A stretch of DNA of 64,000 bases from Diphasiastrum complanatum (GCA_029204225.1 CM055100.1:52906875-52970874); one strand, 5' to 3'; shown: positions 1-11,545, counted from the first letter of the stretch. Numbers and translations are program-made. Notes: generated by a model from the sequence alone, not told the origin.

Positions 1-394
1 GTTCATACTTGGAATAGAAGCTACTAGAGGTAGTGATTTTACTTTTATAAGTCAATCAAAGTATGCTACTTCCATTCTTGAAAGGTTTGGCATGAAAGAT
101 TGTAAGGGAATTGACACCCCCATGGAGCAAGTTTGTAAAGTTAATAACAATTGTGATGAAGCATCCTTTGAGGACATCACACTCTTTAGGAAGTTAATAG
201 GCTCCTTAATCTATTTGACAATCACTAGACCAGATTTGAGTTATAGTGTAAGCAAGTCAAGTCAATATATGCAAGGTCCTTTGATGCATCATTGGAAAAG
301 TGCCAAGAGAGTGCTTAGATATGTGTCTTCTACTAGATTTTTTGGCATTCTCTATCAAGGATCTAACTTGTACTTGAGAGCAGTTGTCACAAGT
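1..394 (+). pseudogene. Ty1/copia reverse transcriptase fragment (family B-like)
   Basis: The reading frame runs in from the left edge and encodes the late part of a copia reverse transcriptase. Visible landmarks are FILGIEA near the start, SKYATSILERFGM, then the LIGSLIYLTITRPDLSYSV block and a HHWKSAKRVLRYV block that normally precedes RNase H. The match stops near position 390, and the following sequence belongs to the gag of a different copia copy, so this fragment is truncated on the right. A closely related block is present on the minus strand at 37528-37716, which suggests the same family. The left end is cut by the window. It is not expected to make a working enzyme. Confidence 0.85.
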
Positions 395-432
395 ATCGAA
401 TTGAATCTTGAAGACGACACAATTGACTCTAA

Positions 433-1056
433 ATGGAAATCGAAGGATGTTATGCTTTCACGCTCATCATTCTCAATATATCAAACAATCAGATTGACCA
501 TATATCATAAGCTATAACTTCGAAAGAAGCAAGGGACATCCTGAATGCACTATATGATGTGAGGGACGTGACTTCCAAGTTGTATCTCAAAAGGAAATTC
601 TTCTCACTCAAGATGTCAAATGGTGATTCTCTTCATAATCACGTTAACTAGTTCAAGAATCTCTTGTAGTAGATGGCAGCTGTCAAATCAACTATTGACG
701 ATCAAGAAGCAATTATGACATTGTTATCAAGCTTGTCTTCTATAGATTGAAGTTTCAAGATGATCAATTCAAACTACTATCGAATGTTTTACATGTACCT
801 AAACTCTCTACAAGTCTATTTTCAATAAGTGGAATTACTGATTTAGGTCATAGGGTAGAGTTTGAGTTTCAAACTGTCGATAGGACAAATAAGATCCTTG
901 CACTCAGCAAGAGGCATGAATACTTATATAGACTGATTCATTGTTATTCTGACACAAGTCAAGTTTTGAACACCTCTTTTCTAATCAATAAGGCATTACT
1001 TTGGCATAATAGATTAAGACATTTGAATCATATCTTTGTGTCGAATATGTCAAAAT
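433..1056 (+). pseudogene. Ty1/copia gag-protease-preintegrase remnant
   Basis: From about 433 to 750 the plus strand encodes a copia gag (UBN2-type) segment, with the landmarks SKEARDILNALYDVRDVTSK and KRKFFSLKMSNGDSLHNHV. It is broken by in-frame stops near 650 and 668. The zinc knuckle and protease active site are deleted. Position 747 onward resumes in the post-protease region (KFQDDQFKLLSNVLHVPK) and the pre-integrase domain (ALLWHNRLRHLNH). It ends at about 1056, where a minus-strand copia fragment begins. The same coding order is seen in the better preserved minus-strand element at 11.6-15.3 kb, which supports the assignment. It is dead by deletion and stop codons. Confidence 0.8.
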
Positions 1057-2205
1057 AGCCATAGAGCTATCAAAGTTTGCTTGCGACTGTTCCAAGAAAT
1101 TGGACCGTTGTTGAGGAAGAATATAAATCCAAATGTGGATTTACGAGTGTCTACATCTCCTGCCCAACTTGCATCTGAATAATCATTGAGAATATTGAGT
1201 TTGTCGTTGTTGACTCTTCCATAACCAATGCATAGGTCCATAGTAGCTTGAATGTATCTCATAACTCTGATGAGTGTCTTCCAATGCGTAATTCCAAGAT
1301 TTGTCATAAATTGACTTACGGAACTAACAACAAAAGCTATGTCTGGCCTGGTACAGATCATTGCATACATGAGAGAACCTATTATTGATTGATAAGGGTA
1401 CTCATGCATATGCTCCTTCTCTTCTATCATCTAAGGACACTGGTCCTTCAACAATTGGAGTCCTTGGTCCATTGGTGAGTGAACTTTTATTAGTTCGACA
1501 CTATTGCTGAAGATAAGTGTGTCGGCCACATACAAAGTGATAATAATAAAAGAATGATGCATTGACTTGAAGTAGACATTCGAGTTTGAAGTGCTTGGTT
1601 CATAGCCATGATCAATAAGAAAAGTGGTGATCCTCTGGAACTATGCTCTGGCAGATTGCTTTAAGCCATAAAGTGCTTTATGGAGTTTACATAGATGATT
1701 ATTTTTGCCTTCGATAATGTAACCTTCGGGCTGTATCAAGCATATACTTAGCCGCTTTGACTAATGTTTGATTCTTTCTCTCAGCAAGTCCATTCAACTG
1801 AGGTGAATAGGAGGTGGTAAATTGTTGCCTCAATGTCGTTGTTAAGGCAATACTCCTTGAATTTGGTTGAGATGTAATCTCCTCCATTGTCAAACCTTAG
1901 TGCTTTGATTCTTTTGCCAGTTTCCATTTTTGCAAGCTCCTTGAATTGTTGAAAAATTTTGAAAGCCTCCGACTTCTGCTTAATGAAAAACATATGTTCT
2001 TTTGGAATATTAATGAATTACTTTGCATCAAGCAATGATAGAGTTTGAATTGGACCAAATATATCTGAGTGAACAACATCTTTTACTACATGCATATGAC
2101 TCGATCTAAATGAGATCCTAGTCTATTTTTTGACAATGCAGCTATGACAGATAGGGAGGTTGACTTTATTGGCTGGATAGTCAAGACCAAATGCTACCAA
2201 ATCAG
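1057..2205 (-). pseudogene. Ty1/copia integrase-RT-RNase H fragment, inserted in reverse
   Basis: Read on the minus strand from 2205 downward, this encodes the integrase zinc-binding end (PICHSC), a GPIQT block and an integrase core with an RFDNGGDYISTKFKEYC block. The QFTTSYSPQLNG and ERKNQTLVKAAKYML blocks follow after a frameshift near 1890. A large deletion then jumps to reverse transcriptase near 1640, followed by the QSIIGSLMYAMICTRPDIAF block and the start of RNase H (GPISWNSRK) at 1050-1430. Protein blocks are near-identical to family A at 10.4-15.3 kb. The fragment lies between the pre-integrase and RNase H remnants of a plus-strand copia, so it either inserted there or was brought in by rearrangement. 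Confidence 0.8.
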
Positions 2206-2412
2206 AGTATATCGCAGCCTTTCAAGCTATGAAGGAAGCAGTGTGAATGAGAAATTTACTTTTGGACGTTTGTCTGAAACAATATGCTCCGACAATTTTA
2301 TTTGTCAAAGTGCTATTGCTTTATTGGTCGACCCCAAGTTTCATTCCAAGAGTAAGCACATTCAAATTTAGTATTACTATATCATAAGCAAAGTTCTCAA
2401 CAAAGAGAAGCC
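2206..2412 (+). pseudogene. Ty1/copia RNase H C-terminal remnant
   Basis: The plus strand encodes the end of a copia RNase H: an AMKEAV.MRNLLLDVCLKQ block, QYAPTILF, and after a frameshift SAIALLVDPKFHSKSKHIQI and SKVLNKEK. A stop replaces a Trp-like position in the first block. The corresponding intact block on the minus strand at 11.66-11.9 kb reads SANPRFHSRSKHIELKYHFV. It is the likely 3' continuation of the plus-strand remnant at 433-1056, now separated by the reverse fragment. Confidence 0.75.
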
Positions 2413-2498
2413 TAAACGACATTCCTCATTAGTATAAATAGTTGACCATTAGTGATAAAATAATGACAAAGTTTTTACAGTGATGTTTCTTCTTCGAA

Positions 2499-2712
2499 TG
2501 TTGCTAGCAATGCTTACTTCTTATTAGCGGAAGTGTATCAGATAGAATTATCAGCTACTCGAAGATAGTTTAGAGTATGCGCTTACATCTGCTATTGTTT
2601 TGTCCTCTCATCATCTGACTTGTGCATGCTACTTACTGAATCAATCATACATTTTCATTGCTTTCAATACCATGTATAAATGTATGCAAGCTTTTTTGAA
2701 GTTATTTTGTAT
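2499..2712 (+). repeat. LTR fragment, family D (copy 1)
   Basis: The sequence from TGTTGCTAGCAATGCTTACT to about 2712 aligns over its whole length with 43153-43360. Shared landmarks are the TTATTAGCGGAAGT block, TAGAGTATGCG, GCTATTGTTTTGT and TTACTGAATCAATCATAC. It lies about 85 bp beyond the RNase H remnant, where a 3' LTR is expected. Similarity is lost after about 2712, so this copy is truncated. Confidence 0.75.
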
Positions 2713-4443
2713 CTGAGTTGTGGCATAACCATATTGTATGCTCTAAGTACATTGTTATTGTTGAGGTTGAGAGTGCCCCACCCCACCCCATCCCACTCCA
2801 CTCCACTCCACTCCCCGCTTTGCGACATACTTATTTTATAGTCTTTTTATTTGCATGATAGCAATTATTTCTTTAAAAGGAGGAGATTTAATTTTTATCT
2901 CTATAAATGCAAGAGACGTTTTATTTTGGAATTCATGGTACATGGCATGGTTTAGTCACCGTTACTATGGGGTGGAGGGCGTTTGGTGAGCACTTTAGAC
3001 ATTCGTTGCTACTAGAGAGCATCAACATGTAACAAACAAATAGGATGATTAGAGAAAAAATTGACATGTTGTCAAGTGATTAATCAAGAATGTAGACAAT
3101 TATGAAGGGAATTGAACAAGAATGTAGATGAACGAGCTCTTCCAAGTTGATGATGGGCTAAGTTGAAAACCTAAACCTATAATACAAGCTACAAATTAGA
3201 TGGTTATAATATCCTCATCAATCGAAGATGGACCTTTAGAATGTAGGCTGATACTTCCAAGCTGGGGGGGGGACATACAAAGTTAAAAGCCTGAATGCTA
3301 GATAAAAATGTTGCACACTCAATGGTCAAGCCTTCATGTTTACACGAGAATGTTTATGAACCCGGTCACCATGAACTTGTTTTGTTCACAATTGCACATT
3401 GTAAAAGACCCCAAAGCAAAGTGGTGCAGTTGACCCCTTCGTATAGGTGCAAGTAACACTTATCCAAAGTGAAATTCTTAATGGAGGGAGTAAATTTTTC
3501 TAGGAAATAATAGTTGACACTTTTCCTTTCTAAAATTCTTGGGAGTGAATAAAAAGTAACTAGTACACATGATTAATGATTACAGAGGTAGCACTTAGCC
3601 AAGGTTGACCATTATTGGAGCTTGGAGGAACTCTAGAGATTAATTTGCATTTTGTTTGAATATTGGAGCATTTGGAGATCTTTGCAATCATCGTTGTCGA
3701 AGGTATGTTCTTGTAAGCCTTTGTGATTGTTTATGTTCAAAGAGTTGCAATCAAAATAGTTTTTACGCACAACATTACCTCATGCAAAAGAGCCCAAATT
3801 TCTTAACTAGAGAGCAATAAAGAGATTAGAACTTGGCACAAATAAGATGTGGTCTCTTTTTTTGAAAAATAAATCTTTTGATTTGTAAAGTATTTGAGAT
3901 TTTCAATCATTTCTCTTCAATGTTGTTGGATTGTGTTTTCAAAATCATAAAGATGTAAACTAGCATCAATATTTACAAGTTGAAAATTGAGTATTCTTAG
4001 AAGAATTGTACAAAAGGAACTTCAATATTTTCTCGAGCCTAATAAGCTAAGGCAAAGGCAATATGTCTTCTTCTTTTTTAGGTCAAACGAGGGGGCCTTT
4101 AACCTTGGGACCACAAAAAGTTCTATGGGAAAGTGATCAATGGAGCCAACCCCATCCATACGTTATGGTCAGATGGTGCCGTTTATTCATAGAAAACATG
4201 ATGGTTAATATGCCATAATGGGCATTACTATTTTTAATAACAAAGCTTTGAAGGGTGCACGCGTTTCTACCTTTCAAAAGTGAAAGGTGCAGGCATTTCG
4301 TGAGACAGAGAGGCTTCAGCGGGCAAAGCCATCGTCTCCTTTCTCAATCATGTATCTCACACTTCATAACTAATCAATTAACTATGTGATCATAGGGTTA
4401 GACTTACACATGCAAGGTGCCAAATCCCTCTCACTCATTAACT
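2713..4443. other. No recognisable gene; AT-rich spacer
   Basis: Nothing with a recognisable protein, RNA or repeat family was seen. It holds a short (CCACY)n-like simple repeat at about 2773-2815 and a G-run near 3265. No copia or gypsy blocks were recognised in either strand. Confidence 0.4.
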
Positions 4444-4643
4444 AGGGTTAGGGTTGCCTCTATATCAGCAAACCCTTCAACAGATCGCACAGGCACAGGC
4501 AGAGCTTTATAAGAAAGGTGGAGGTTGCTTAGTCCTGCTGACTGTTGTAGTTGAAATATCTAAGATAGCATTTAGCTCTGCTGATAAAATTATTTGGCTA
4601 CATAAGCAAGACAATTCACAAGTATACTTGTATGTAATCTGCA

Positions 4644-4806
4644 ATGAAGATGGGAACAACAAACAATTCTCCGGAAATAGATGCCAAGACCCAACACCGT
4701 CCATCTCCTGCGCCAGTGACATCAGAGCTTCACGTTTTGGCTGTTGATGATAGCGTTATCAATAGGAAGGTTATAGAAAGGCTTTTGAAGATCTCATCTT
4801 TTGAAG
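4644..4806 (+). pseudogene. Type-A response regulator, N-terminal receiver fragment
   Basis: Starting at the ATG at 4644 (or the ATG at 4650) the frame encodes a short leader rich in T, N, S and P. This is followed by the start of a response-regulator receiver domain: ELHVLAVDDSVINRKVIERL and LLKISSFE. The DD pair is the acidic pocket that binds Mg2+ next to the phospho-acceptor Asp. This exact pattern (VLAVDDS..DRKVIE.LLK.SS) is typical of plant type-A ARRs, which repress cytokinin signalling. Type-A genes commonly have an intron close to this point. Here the frame runs into stops after 4806, there is no GT donor immediately at the break, and the phospho-acceptor DYCMP and Lys segments were not found downstream. 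It is either a displaced first exon or a gene fragment. A telo-box-like TAGGGTTAGGGTT lies upstream at about 4444. Confidence 0.65.
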
Positions 4807-5057
4807 GCTTTTGTTGCTAATGGAGACATAGGCACTGTATGCGTTGTTTTCTGTGAGGATCGTTTGGGTAAGTTAGAGATGGATGAGCTTTTCTGGAAAA
4901 GCATGCAGGAGGACTGCATCGACTGGTATAGCTGCCTCTACCCAGCCCATTCCGCCTCAGATCCGTGTGCATTCTCTGTATCTCTCTTGCTCTCTCTCTC
5001 CGCCCCCTCTCAATTTCTCTCTCTCAGATCTCAGATCCGTGAAGGGCACCATCTGAC

Positions 5058-5152
5058 CATAACGTCAGAGAACGGGCCCTGAAGGCCGGATTATGAGATT
5101 TTGGGAGGGCCCTCCCCAAAATCTCATAACGGGCCCTCCAAGGGCCGTTATC
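5058..5152. repeat. Palindromic GC-rich foldback
   Basis: Positions 5091-5129 form a near-perfect 39-bp palindrome (TTATGAGATTTTGGGAGG on one arm, its complement on the other). It is followed by a second short palindrome around AACGGGCCCTCCAAGGGCC. This could be a small foldback MITE; no clear target duplication was identified. Confidence 0.55.
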
Positions 5153-5810
5153 TAATACATTTTGGACAACTTAGGGGAGAAAAATAATGGACACTTACTT
5201 GCGAAGCTCATGAATTAGGGTGTTCTCCAACATTCAATTAGCGTGAATGAGAGAGATTTTGACCTGTTTGAACGTCCATACAAGCTCTTTGCGGTTCATG
5301 GAGTTACTGTCATTTGGAGAATGTATTGCCATCTATTGCAGGAATCTGGTCCGAGCACATCATCACAATTGGATGATCTAATCTTGTCAAGTTCAGATAA
5401 TATACCATTCCTGGTAGAGTTTGGACCAGATTCTTTATTGATCTGTTAGTAATTATAAGTATAGCACTCAAATTTTTTTATCTCAATAGCTGCCCTAATT
5501 GACAAAGCTAATGCACTTTGAGGAAAGATTAAAGCACGAAATCTTGCACGAATTCTCAAAGTTTCTGGAGCTCATAGTCGTTTCCGATACTGCTACATCA
5601 GCCAAACTATCTAAGCTTGGCAAACAATCATCCAAGTTCGCCGAATTGAATGGTGCTAACAAAACTGTGTTACTCTTTGCCATTGTAGCATCCTCTGCGA
5701 AAGCTAATCGCTTGGAAGCATACCCGTACATCATAACACTGGTTATTGATGCACTCAAAGCTCAATTAGCTTCTAGCTTTCATAAAGACCAATAGTATAG
5801 ATCCACTCCC
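5153..5810. other. Unassigned open frames, no recognised product
   Basis: Two modest plus-strand open frames occur at 5243-5449 (68 residues) and 5499-5795 (98 residues). Neither resembles a family I recognise. The second contains an Ala/Leu-rich stretch ending in LVIDALKAQLASSF and could be a relic exon. No splice-compatible continuation was identified. Confidence 0.25.
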
Positions 5811-6130
5811 CAACAAATTTTTCGTTTTTACCGTAACCTTAAAACTTCGCGTTTTTTGGGTATAATATTAAATTTTCGCCATCTTCGCATTAACCCTAAG
5901 TTTTTGCCATCTTCGCATTTTTCATTTTTTGAGCAAAACCGTAAACTGTCGCATTAACTCTAATTGTTTTTCGCCGTTTTTTTTTGCATTTTTGTTGCCA
6001 GATTCGTTGATTTCGCTCTTTTTCACGTTTTAGTCCCCACTTTTGTTTTCGTTGTTTTTCACGTTTTTCGTCGTTTTTTTGCCATATTTGCGATTCGAGT
6101 TACCCTTTGAATTTTTCGCCTTGTTTCCAT
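5811..6130 (+). other. T-rich leader with repeated TTCGC motifs
   Basis: A pyrimidine-rich stretch has recurring short motifs such as GCCATCTTCGCATT, TTTTCGCCGTTTTT and AACTGTCGCATTAA. It immediately precedes the gag-like frame, so it may be the leader or LTR-proximal part of that element. Confidence 0.35.
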
Positions 6131-6139
6131 AGCCCTAAA

Positions 6140-7400
6140 ACCTTATTTCGAGGGAGGAGAACCTGATAGAGCTGAGTCTCCAAAAGCACGAACCCATGTT
6201 CATGGTGTTGAAGCATCACATGATAGAACAGACCTGAATGGAGCTTCTGCAGCTCACGGAGCTCATCTTGAGAGGAGAACACCCAAGTTAGATGTACCAA
6301 AGTTTGACGGTAGTTCGGACCCTCAGAGATTCTTGCAAATCTTTGAGAATGCGTGTGACGTTTACGGCAAAACATCCCCTGATGCTATGGTCCAATTGTT
6401 TTCTATGACCATGATCGATAAAACACATGATTGCTTTTTTAACCTTGATCGTGAAGATAAGACAGACTGGTCAATTTTTAAAGAGTCCTTTATCAAGCGT
6501 TTTAAGCCCTTTCGCTTGATAGAGAGTCCTTTTGTCAAATTGAGTAACATCAAGATGGCAAAAGATGAATGCGTACAAGATTATATTGAGCGTTTCAAGC
6601 GCTTAAAAGGTCAAGTACAAGAACAGCCCTTCGAACAAATGCTCATCATCTAATTTTTAGTCGGCCTTCCAAGATGAATCAGACGCGAGCTTAAATCTAA
6701 TGATGAATATACGAGCCTAAAGTTAGCTATGTCTGATGCCATCAAGGAAGAAGACGAAGGATCAGATGTTGATGAATCCAAGGAAAGGAGAGCACCACGT
6801 GTTCCTGTCCATGAGTCAAAGCCGATCGAGGATACCCAAGATCAACTTTGAAAGTCCCAGTTGGAGTTGCTTACTAAGCAACACCAATTAAAGATGGAGA
6901 AACTCATAAATGAGTTTCAAAATGCCCATATCCAACGCAGCATGCCTGGTCAGCCAAACTCTGCATAGGTAGCTTATAGATGAAAACCGATATGGTGCCC
7001 ACATTGCCAGGCTAGGCATCCTGTAGATGCTTGTCTTTCATATCAGCCTATCCAAACACATACAGTCCAACAATATGAAGAACAACCGTCACAATCTAGA
7101 CATTCTTGGACTTATCACGAATATCCACCAGAAAGTCCAAAACCACTAGCCATACAAGATGGCTATGCCGTTATACAAGGGCCATTAAGCAGCAGATGTT
7201 TTATCTGTGGTGAAACCGACCATTTCATGGTTGATTGTCCAGTCAAGACCAAATACCATGCCGAGTGTCCCGACTGTGTCAGAAAACACAGTTTCAAAGT
7301 CTGTCCAAAACAACCAAGTAAGATCCTACCTGCCCACCACGTTAGTTATGAATCACGATAGGATCCTCATGACAACACCACACGAGCACCATAGCTAGCA
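6140..7400 (+). pseudogene. Ty3/gypsy-type gag with three zinc knuckles
   Basis: The frame gives a Retrotrans_gag domain: KLDVPKFDGSSDPQRFLQIF, then SIFKESFIKRF and DYIERFKRLKGQVQEQPFEQ. An in-frame stop follows at 6651, after which the frame continues through LVGLPR and a Glu/Asp-rich linker with another stop near 6850. Downstream are three cysteine motifs: CPHCQARHPVDAC at about 7000, a canonical CFICGETDHFMVDC knuckle (CX2CX4HX4C) at about 7200, and CPDCVRKHSFKVC at about 7260. Gag knuckles bind RNA during packaging. No protease, reverse transcriptase or integrase blocks were found in the following 2.4 kb, so the element looks gag-only (LARD-like), or its pol has decayed or been deleted. 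At least two premature stops make the present copy non-functional. Confidence 0.7.
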
Positions 7401-9880
7401 ATCAACAGTTAAACTTGCTGCTCAATTGAGAAGCTACTTGTGAACTTCTACATCACCACGCCCTTTACTAGATCAATAATCGCACATAGACACCATATGA
7501 AATGAGTTATTGCAAGACGTAGAGGAAACCGATATTCCGTCATCTGCTACTATTCCCAAACAAGAGCACCCTCCCTAGGGAATTGACATTTTCTCCCCTC
7601 AACTACAATCTCAATTCTATATGACGATCTACTTTCTGATGAGATTTCCACTATCTGCATATCATGACACCACTCTGAGAAATAGGAAATCTAAACAAAG
7701 GTTTATTTATGAATCTCATGATCTGAAGGATACTAATGGGAATAGTACCTTCTCCTTCTATGTATTTCAAGCCATATCCTACAATATTTGTTATCAATGA
7801 TGATAGATTTAGTGTTACCAACCCCATCTTGTTTTGACAAGGGCATATCAGAGTAAGTCTCATTACTCTACAAACAAATGGAATATTGCAATTGTCAAGG
7901 TGAATTATCAATATTGATGAATGCAAGTTTTGTTCGACAAGTGCCATACAGTTCTCACTCTCTGTACCATTTGTTTATTTCCTTGTTTCTCTTCACCTAC
8001 TTTGTGTGATTGATTTTTGCATGAAAAATAGCCACTACACAAGAGTCTTCCGTAGAGCATATCAAGAATACATTTTCATTCATCTATCCATCTTCAAATC
8101 ACCTTGCATAGAGTTTACGATCTTTGAGCATACTGAAAATTTGCAAAATACATATCACGTCAGAGTTGATTCCTGCATCTCATTGCCATATTAATCTTCG
8201 AGTCAACTACAACAAGATCGAAACAAATTTAGTTAAAATTTGTTCAATCTTTAGTCTAGTCGCATGTTCAACGTGTTTCAACTATGTGTTCCACACGACG
8301 ATCCAATCTAGAGCATGAACAGTTACCAGCAACAACATCTCCACCAACAATTTTTTTTTTTTGGGGGGGGGGAGAGAGTGGATATGTAGGCATCCATTGG
8401 AGCAGCCACATTGCCAACAACATCATCAACAAGATCAACAGCCAAGGTCACAAAACCAAAGACGATAACGACAAGGCTAAGAAGATAGATGGGCAATCCA
8501 AAGCAACTCAATCAAAAGAAGTACCCTAGTCACGATGAAGATCCTTAAAAAATAAAACACAAGTATTGGAAAATCAGTCTCCTTCTTCAACTAGCCCTCT
8601 TGTCACAATATCTACATCCATTTTCATGGCTATTGCCCACACCATCTGCCATTGTTACCACCACCACCACCCTTCCTTCCATCTGTTTGTTTATCATCAG
8701 TTCACTGTTCATCTAGGAAATTCCCAATTTTTTATAGTCTTACCGAAGCGGCTAAAAGATCATTGCAAGTGTCTTGCAGAGACCAACTACCACCTACAAT
8801 GGTTGATCAACCAGAAAAGAAGACCTAAGGCAGCTAGAAGAATAAGAAATTAAGCAAAGAAGCTGAGGAGGAAAGGACAAAATTTAAGCAATAGTTGAGT
8901 CAGATCGATCTTGATCAAAAGAAACTCTCTGGAACAATGATAGTTGGATCCCCTCCTATGAAACCCGAAGAGATCCGAAAGTAATGGATCAAAAGAAAGA
9001 TTTGTAGAAAAAGAAAAGATGAAGACAACCGTGAAACTGCAGAATAAAATGAGCTCCTCACTCAACAAGTGGTAGTCGAAGCTCGATATTGCAAGGGTTC
9101 AAGGCTGCAACTGTAGAACTATCAGTTCCTTCACCCTTCCACCAAGCCTTCATCATGTTTCCTTATTGTTACCAAATTATCCATCCAATCTGTTCCTACC
9201 ACCAATTTGTTGGCAAGTCCATTCCCTTGGAGACTGTTAACCCGAAGTTTGTGTGACCTAACGATCGAAGGTTCTCCTCTTCTAGTCAAGGCAAGAGCAT
9301 CGACAAGACTGTAACTTCAACTGAGAGAGGAACTGCAGGAACGCCTAGAAGTGAAATGGAAGATATAGATTTCCTAGAAGTTAGTGCCTGCCAAGAAACC
9401 AAAGATGAAATCGTCAATGGCAGATACAAGAGATAAGACATAAATTCGGTTACATTACGGTAGATTGCGAAAGCAGTTTTTGACAAAGACCGACAACAAT
9501 AAACACTTGGTTTTATGCAAGCGAACGAGGATCTACGCTTTTCCAAGTGACAATCGAAAATGCCAATGCAAAGCAAAGTGACATCATTCAATATGAGTGG
9601 CAGTGGGTCTTGCAACACATTAGGGGTGGGATGATGTTGGCTGATTCTGACGAATCCCCAAGATATTCGGCCAGAGCTACCCAAGAGCATCTCTCACCTT
9701 GGACTGAGGAGGTCTCTGAGAAGATGAGACGAAAGAAGATTGAGAGCCAAGTATGAGAGCCGAGAAATGCTAGTTAGGAATGACAAGCAAGAACTGTGTA
9801 AGCCTCATGGTGAATCCCGGAAGATGGAATGACCATGTTTGAACTAGTATTTCTAGGCAAAGTAATAGATGCAAGTAGAC
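7401..9880. other. Degenerate internal region without recognisable pol
   Basis: Several short frames on both strands are interrupted by stops and none shows aspartic protease, YxDD reverse transcriptase, RNase H or integrase motifs. A T/G homopolymer run sits at 8350-8372 and His-rich codons (CAC repeats) at about 8660. The stretch lies between a gag remnant and an LTR-like sequence, so it is probably the remaining internal part of that element. Confidence 0.35.
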
Positions 9881-9884
9881 CCCT

Positions 9885-10250
9885 CTTAAAGAAAGTAGAG
9901 TGAGCCACCTTTTGATGGTGACATCTTGTGGAGAGCAATATTCCACTTGTAATTTGTGTAATGTGGAAATGCCACTAGGATGCCACCTAAGGAGCTCTCT
10001 TGCTTATTTAAGAGACATCCATGCTGAATTGAGAAGAGCCTCCATGAGTTTTGGTGCATCCATTGAGCTCCTTAATCATGCTTGTTTCTTGAGTGATGCA
10101 TTCATGATCTTGCCCTTCCCTCCTTTGTGTGTGGTTGTGGATTAGTTTTTCTACTTTCCTAGAGTGGATTAGATTTCATTTCTTGTTTGTGGATTAATGT
10201 AAATGTAATATATCCTCCTCTGACTCAGGATGATGGTACTCATGTACAAC
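9885..10250 (+). repeat. LTR-like sequence
   Basis: The region has the composition of a plant LTR: short AT-rich blocks, a TATA-like CTTATTTAAGAG at about 10001-10012, and a T-rich 3' part. It follows the gag-only element. No second copy was found in the window, so boundaries and identity are inferred. Confidence 0.3.
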
Positions 10251-10421
10251 ATACAATTAGATACATGCCATGTCTTTTGTATCTTTTGCGATAGTCACTC
10301 TCACCCAAGAAAGACATCCCACTCTACAACTTCTGCATGAGCACAATATGTGAAACTTGTGTGGTTGTTCTTCTCTTTCCCCTATGGCAGATGTATTCCT
10401 TCACACGGCATCCACACTTTA

Positions 10422-11534
10422 TGTCGGAAAGTGGTATGCAGAAGATAGGTCTAGCTCGAAAAGAAACGAATGAAAATAATTCGTGTGTCAAGAAAGAAAA
10501 CCTTTCGTGCATGGCGAAATAATCTATCTTCATCTTTCCAATGCATGACTACGCCTATAAATTTCAAACAAGACAATAGTGATAGAAATCACGTTTGAAC
10601 TTATAGTAACTAACTTTGAAATCGTCAGTACTACAGTGATTATGAAGCCAAACAATTAAGCATCAAAGATTATCAGACATATAATTAGCCGCGAAGAAAT
10701 ACAGAAATGCATACATTCTGAGACAAAACTGAATGCAATAAAGAATAGTATTGATTCAAAACGAAACATAAGTAAATAAGTACAATAAGTTGCGGAGTGA
10801 AGCCTTGTACTCTATGCTATCTTTGAGCGGCTAAAAATAAAAGTCTGAATTAATGCGCAATGCTGATGAGCAGTAGCGCAATAGCAACATCTAAAACAAC
10901 TCTAAGAAGTGAGCTAGAATGCTCAGGAATGTTCAAGCTTGTAGGCTCGAGAGAGAAAGCTAACTATTCAAACGCTTCTGATAATTCTGATTTTCAATGA
11001 ATTAATCTATATGAATATGAACAGCTATTTATACTAAGAAATTAGGTCGTCAATTGCAATCGCTAGTTGGTTGGTGATCCATTGGCATCCATCCGGTCCT
11101 TGTCATTGATTGCTAATAAGCAGTGAAATTTGCCGTAAACGTTATGTCTACATAAATGAACCAAAACTGTAGCTCTGCTGAATTGAACTAAAACAACCAC
11201 AGGCGACACTGTTGGGTTTTTCACAAAAAAGAGAAAAAGGCGAAGGTGCCCTTATATCTCATTTAGGGTTGTCCACACTTTGCCAGAGTTATTTTCTTAA
11301 CATTTGAGGCTCTTTGGAAAAAGCAAAAAATGCGACACTGTGATTTTACACGAGATTTCTGTCAAGCAAAAAATGCGACACTGTCGTAAACTCCGTGTAA
11401 TTCTGCAGACTGTGTAAAAACACTTGTAATTTTGCAGACTGTGTAAACACATGGAAAAATCCGCAAAACTGGATAAACAATGGATGAAGATTAAAACCGA
11501 TTAGACGATTGGTAAGAACGAGAATAATCCAACA
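10422..11534 (-). repeat. 3' LTR of family A (1113 bp)
   Basis: On the minus strand the LTR starts TGTTGGATTATTCTCG at 11534 directly after the polypurine tract, and ends ...TTTCCGACA at 10422. It aligns from end to end with the 1116-bp LTR at 38583-39698. The interior contains repeated AAAAATGCGACACTGT motifs. Confidence 0.85.
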
Positions 11535-11545
11535 CTCCCCCTTAA
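11535..11545 (-). promoter_or_regulatory. Polypurine tract of family A
   Basis: TTAAGGGGGAG on the minus strand immediately precedes the TGTTGG start of the LTR. It is the plus-strand DNA primer site used in reverse transcription. Confidence 0.8.

Noticed and set aside
4454-4747. 97-residue plus-strand frame
   Set aside because: Out of frame with the recognisable response-regulator receiver sequence that it overlaps.
9286-9690. 134-residue minus-strand frame
   Set aside because: No motif, opposite to the surrounding element and with no splice or start context.
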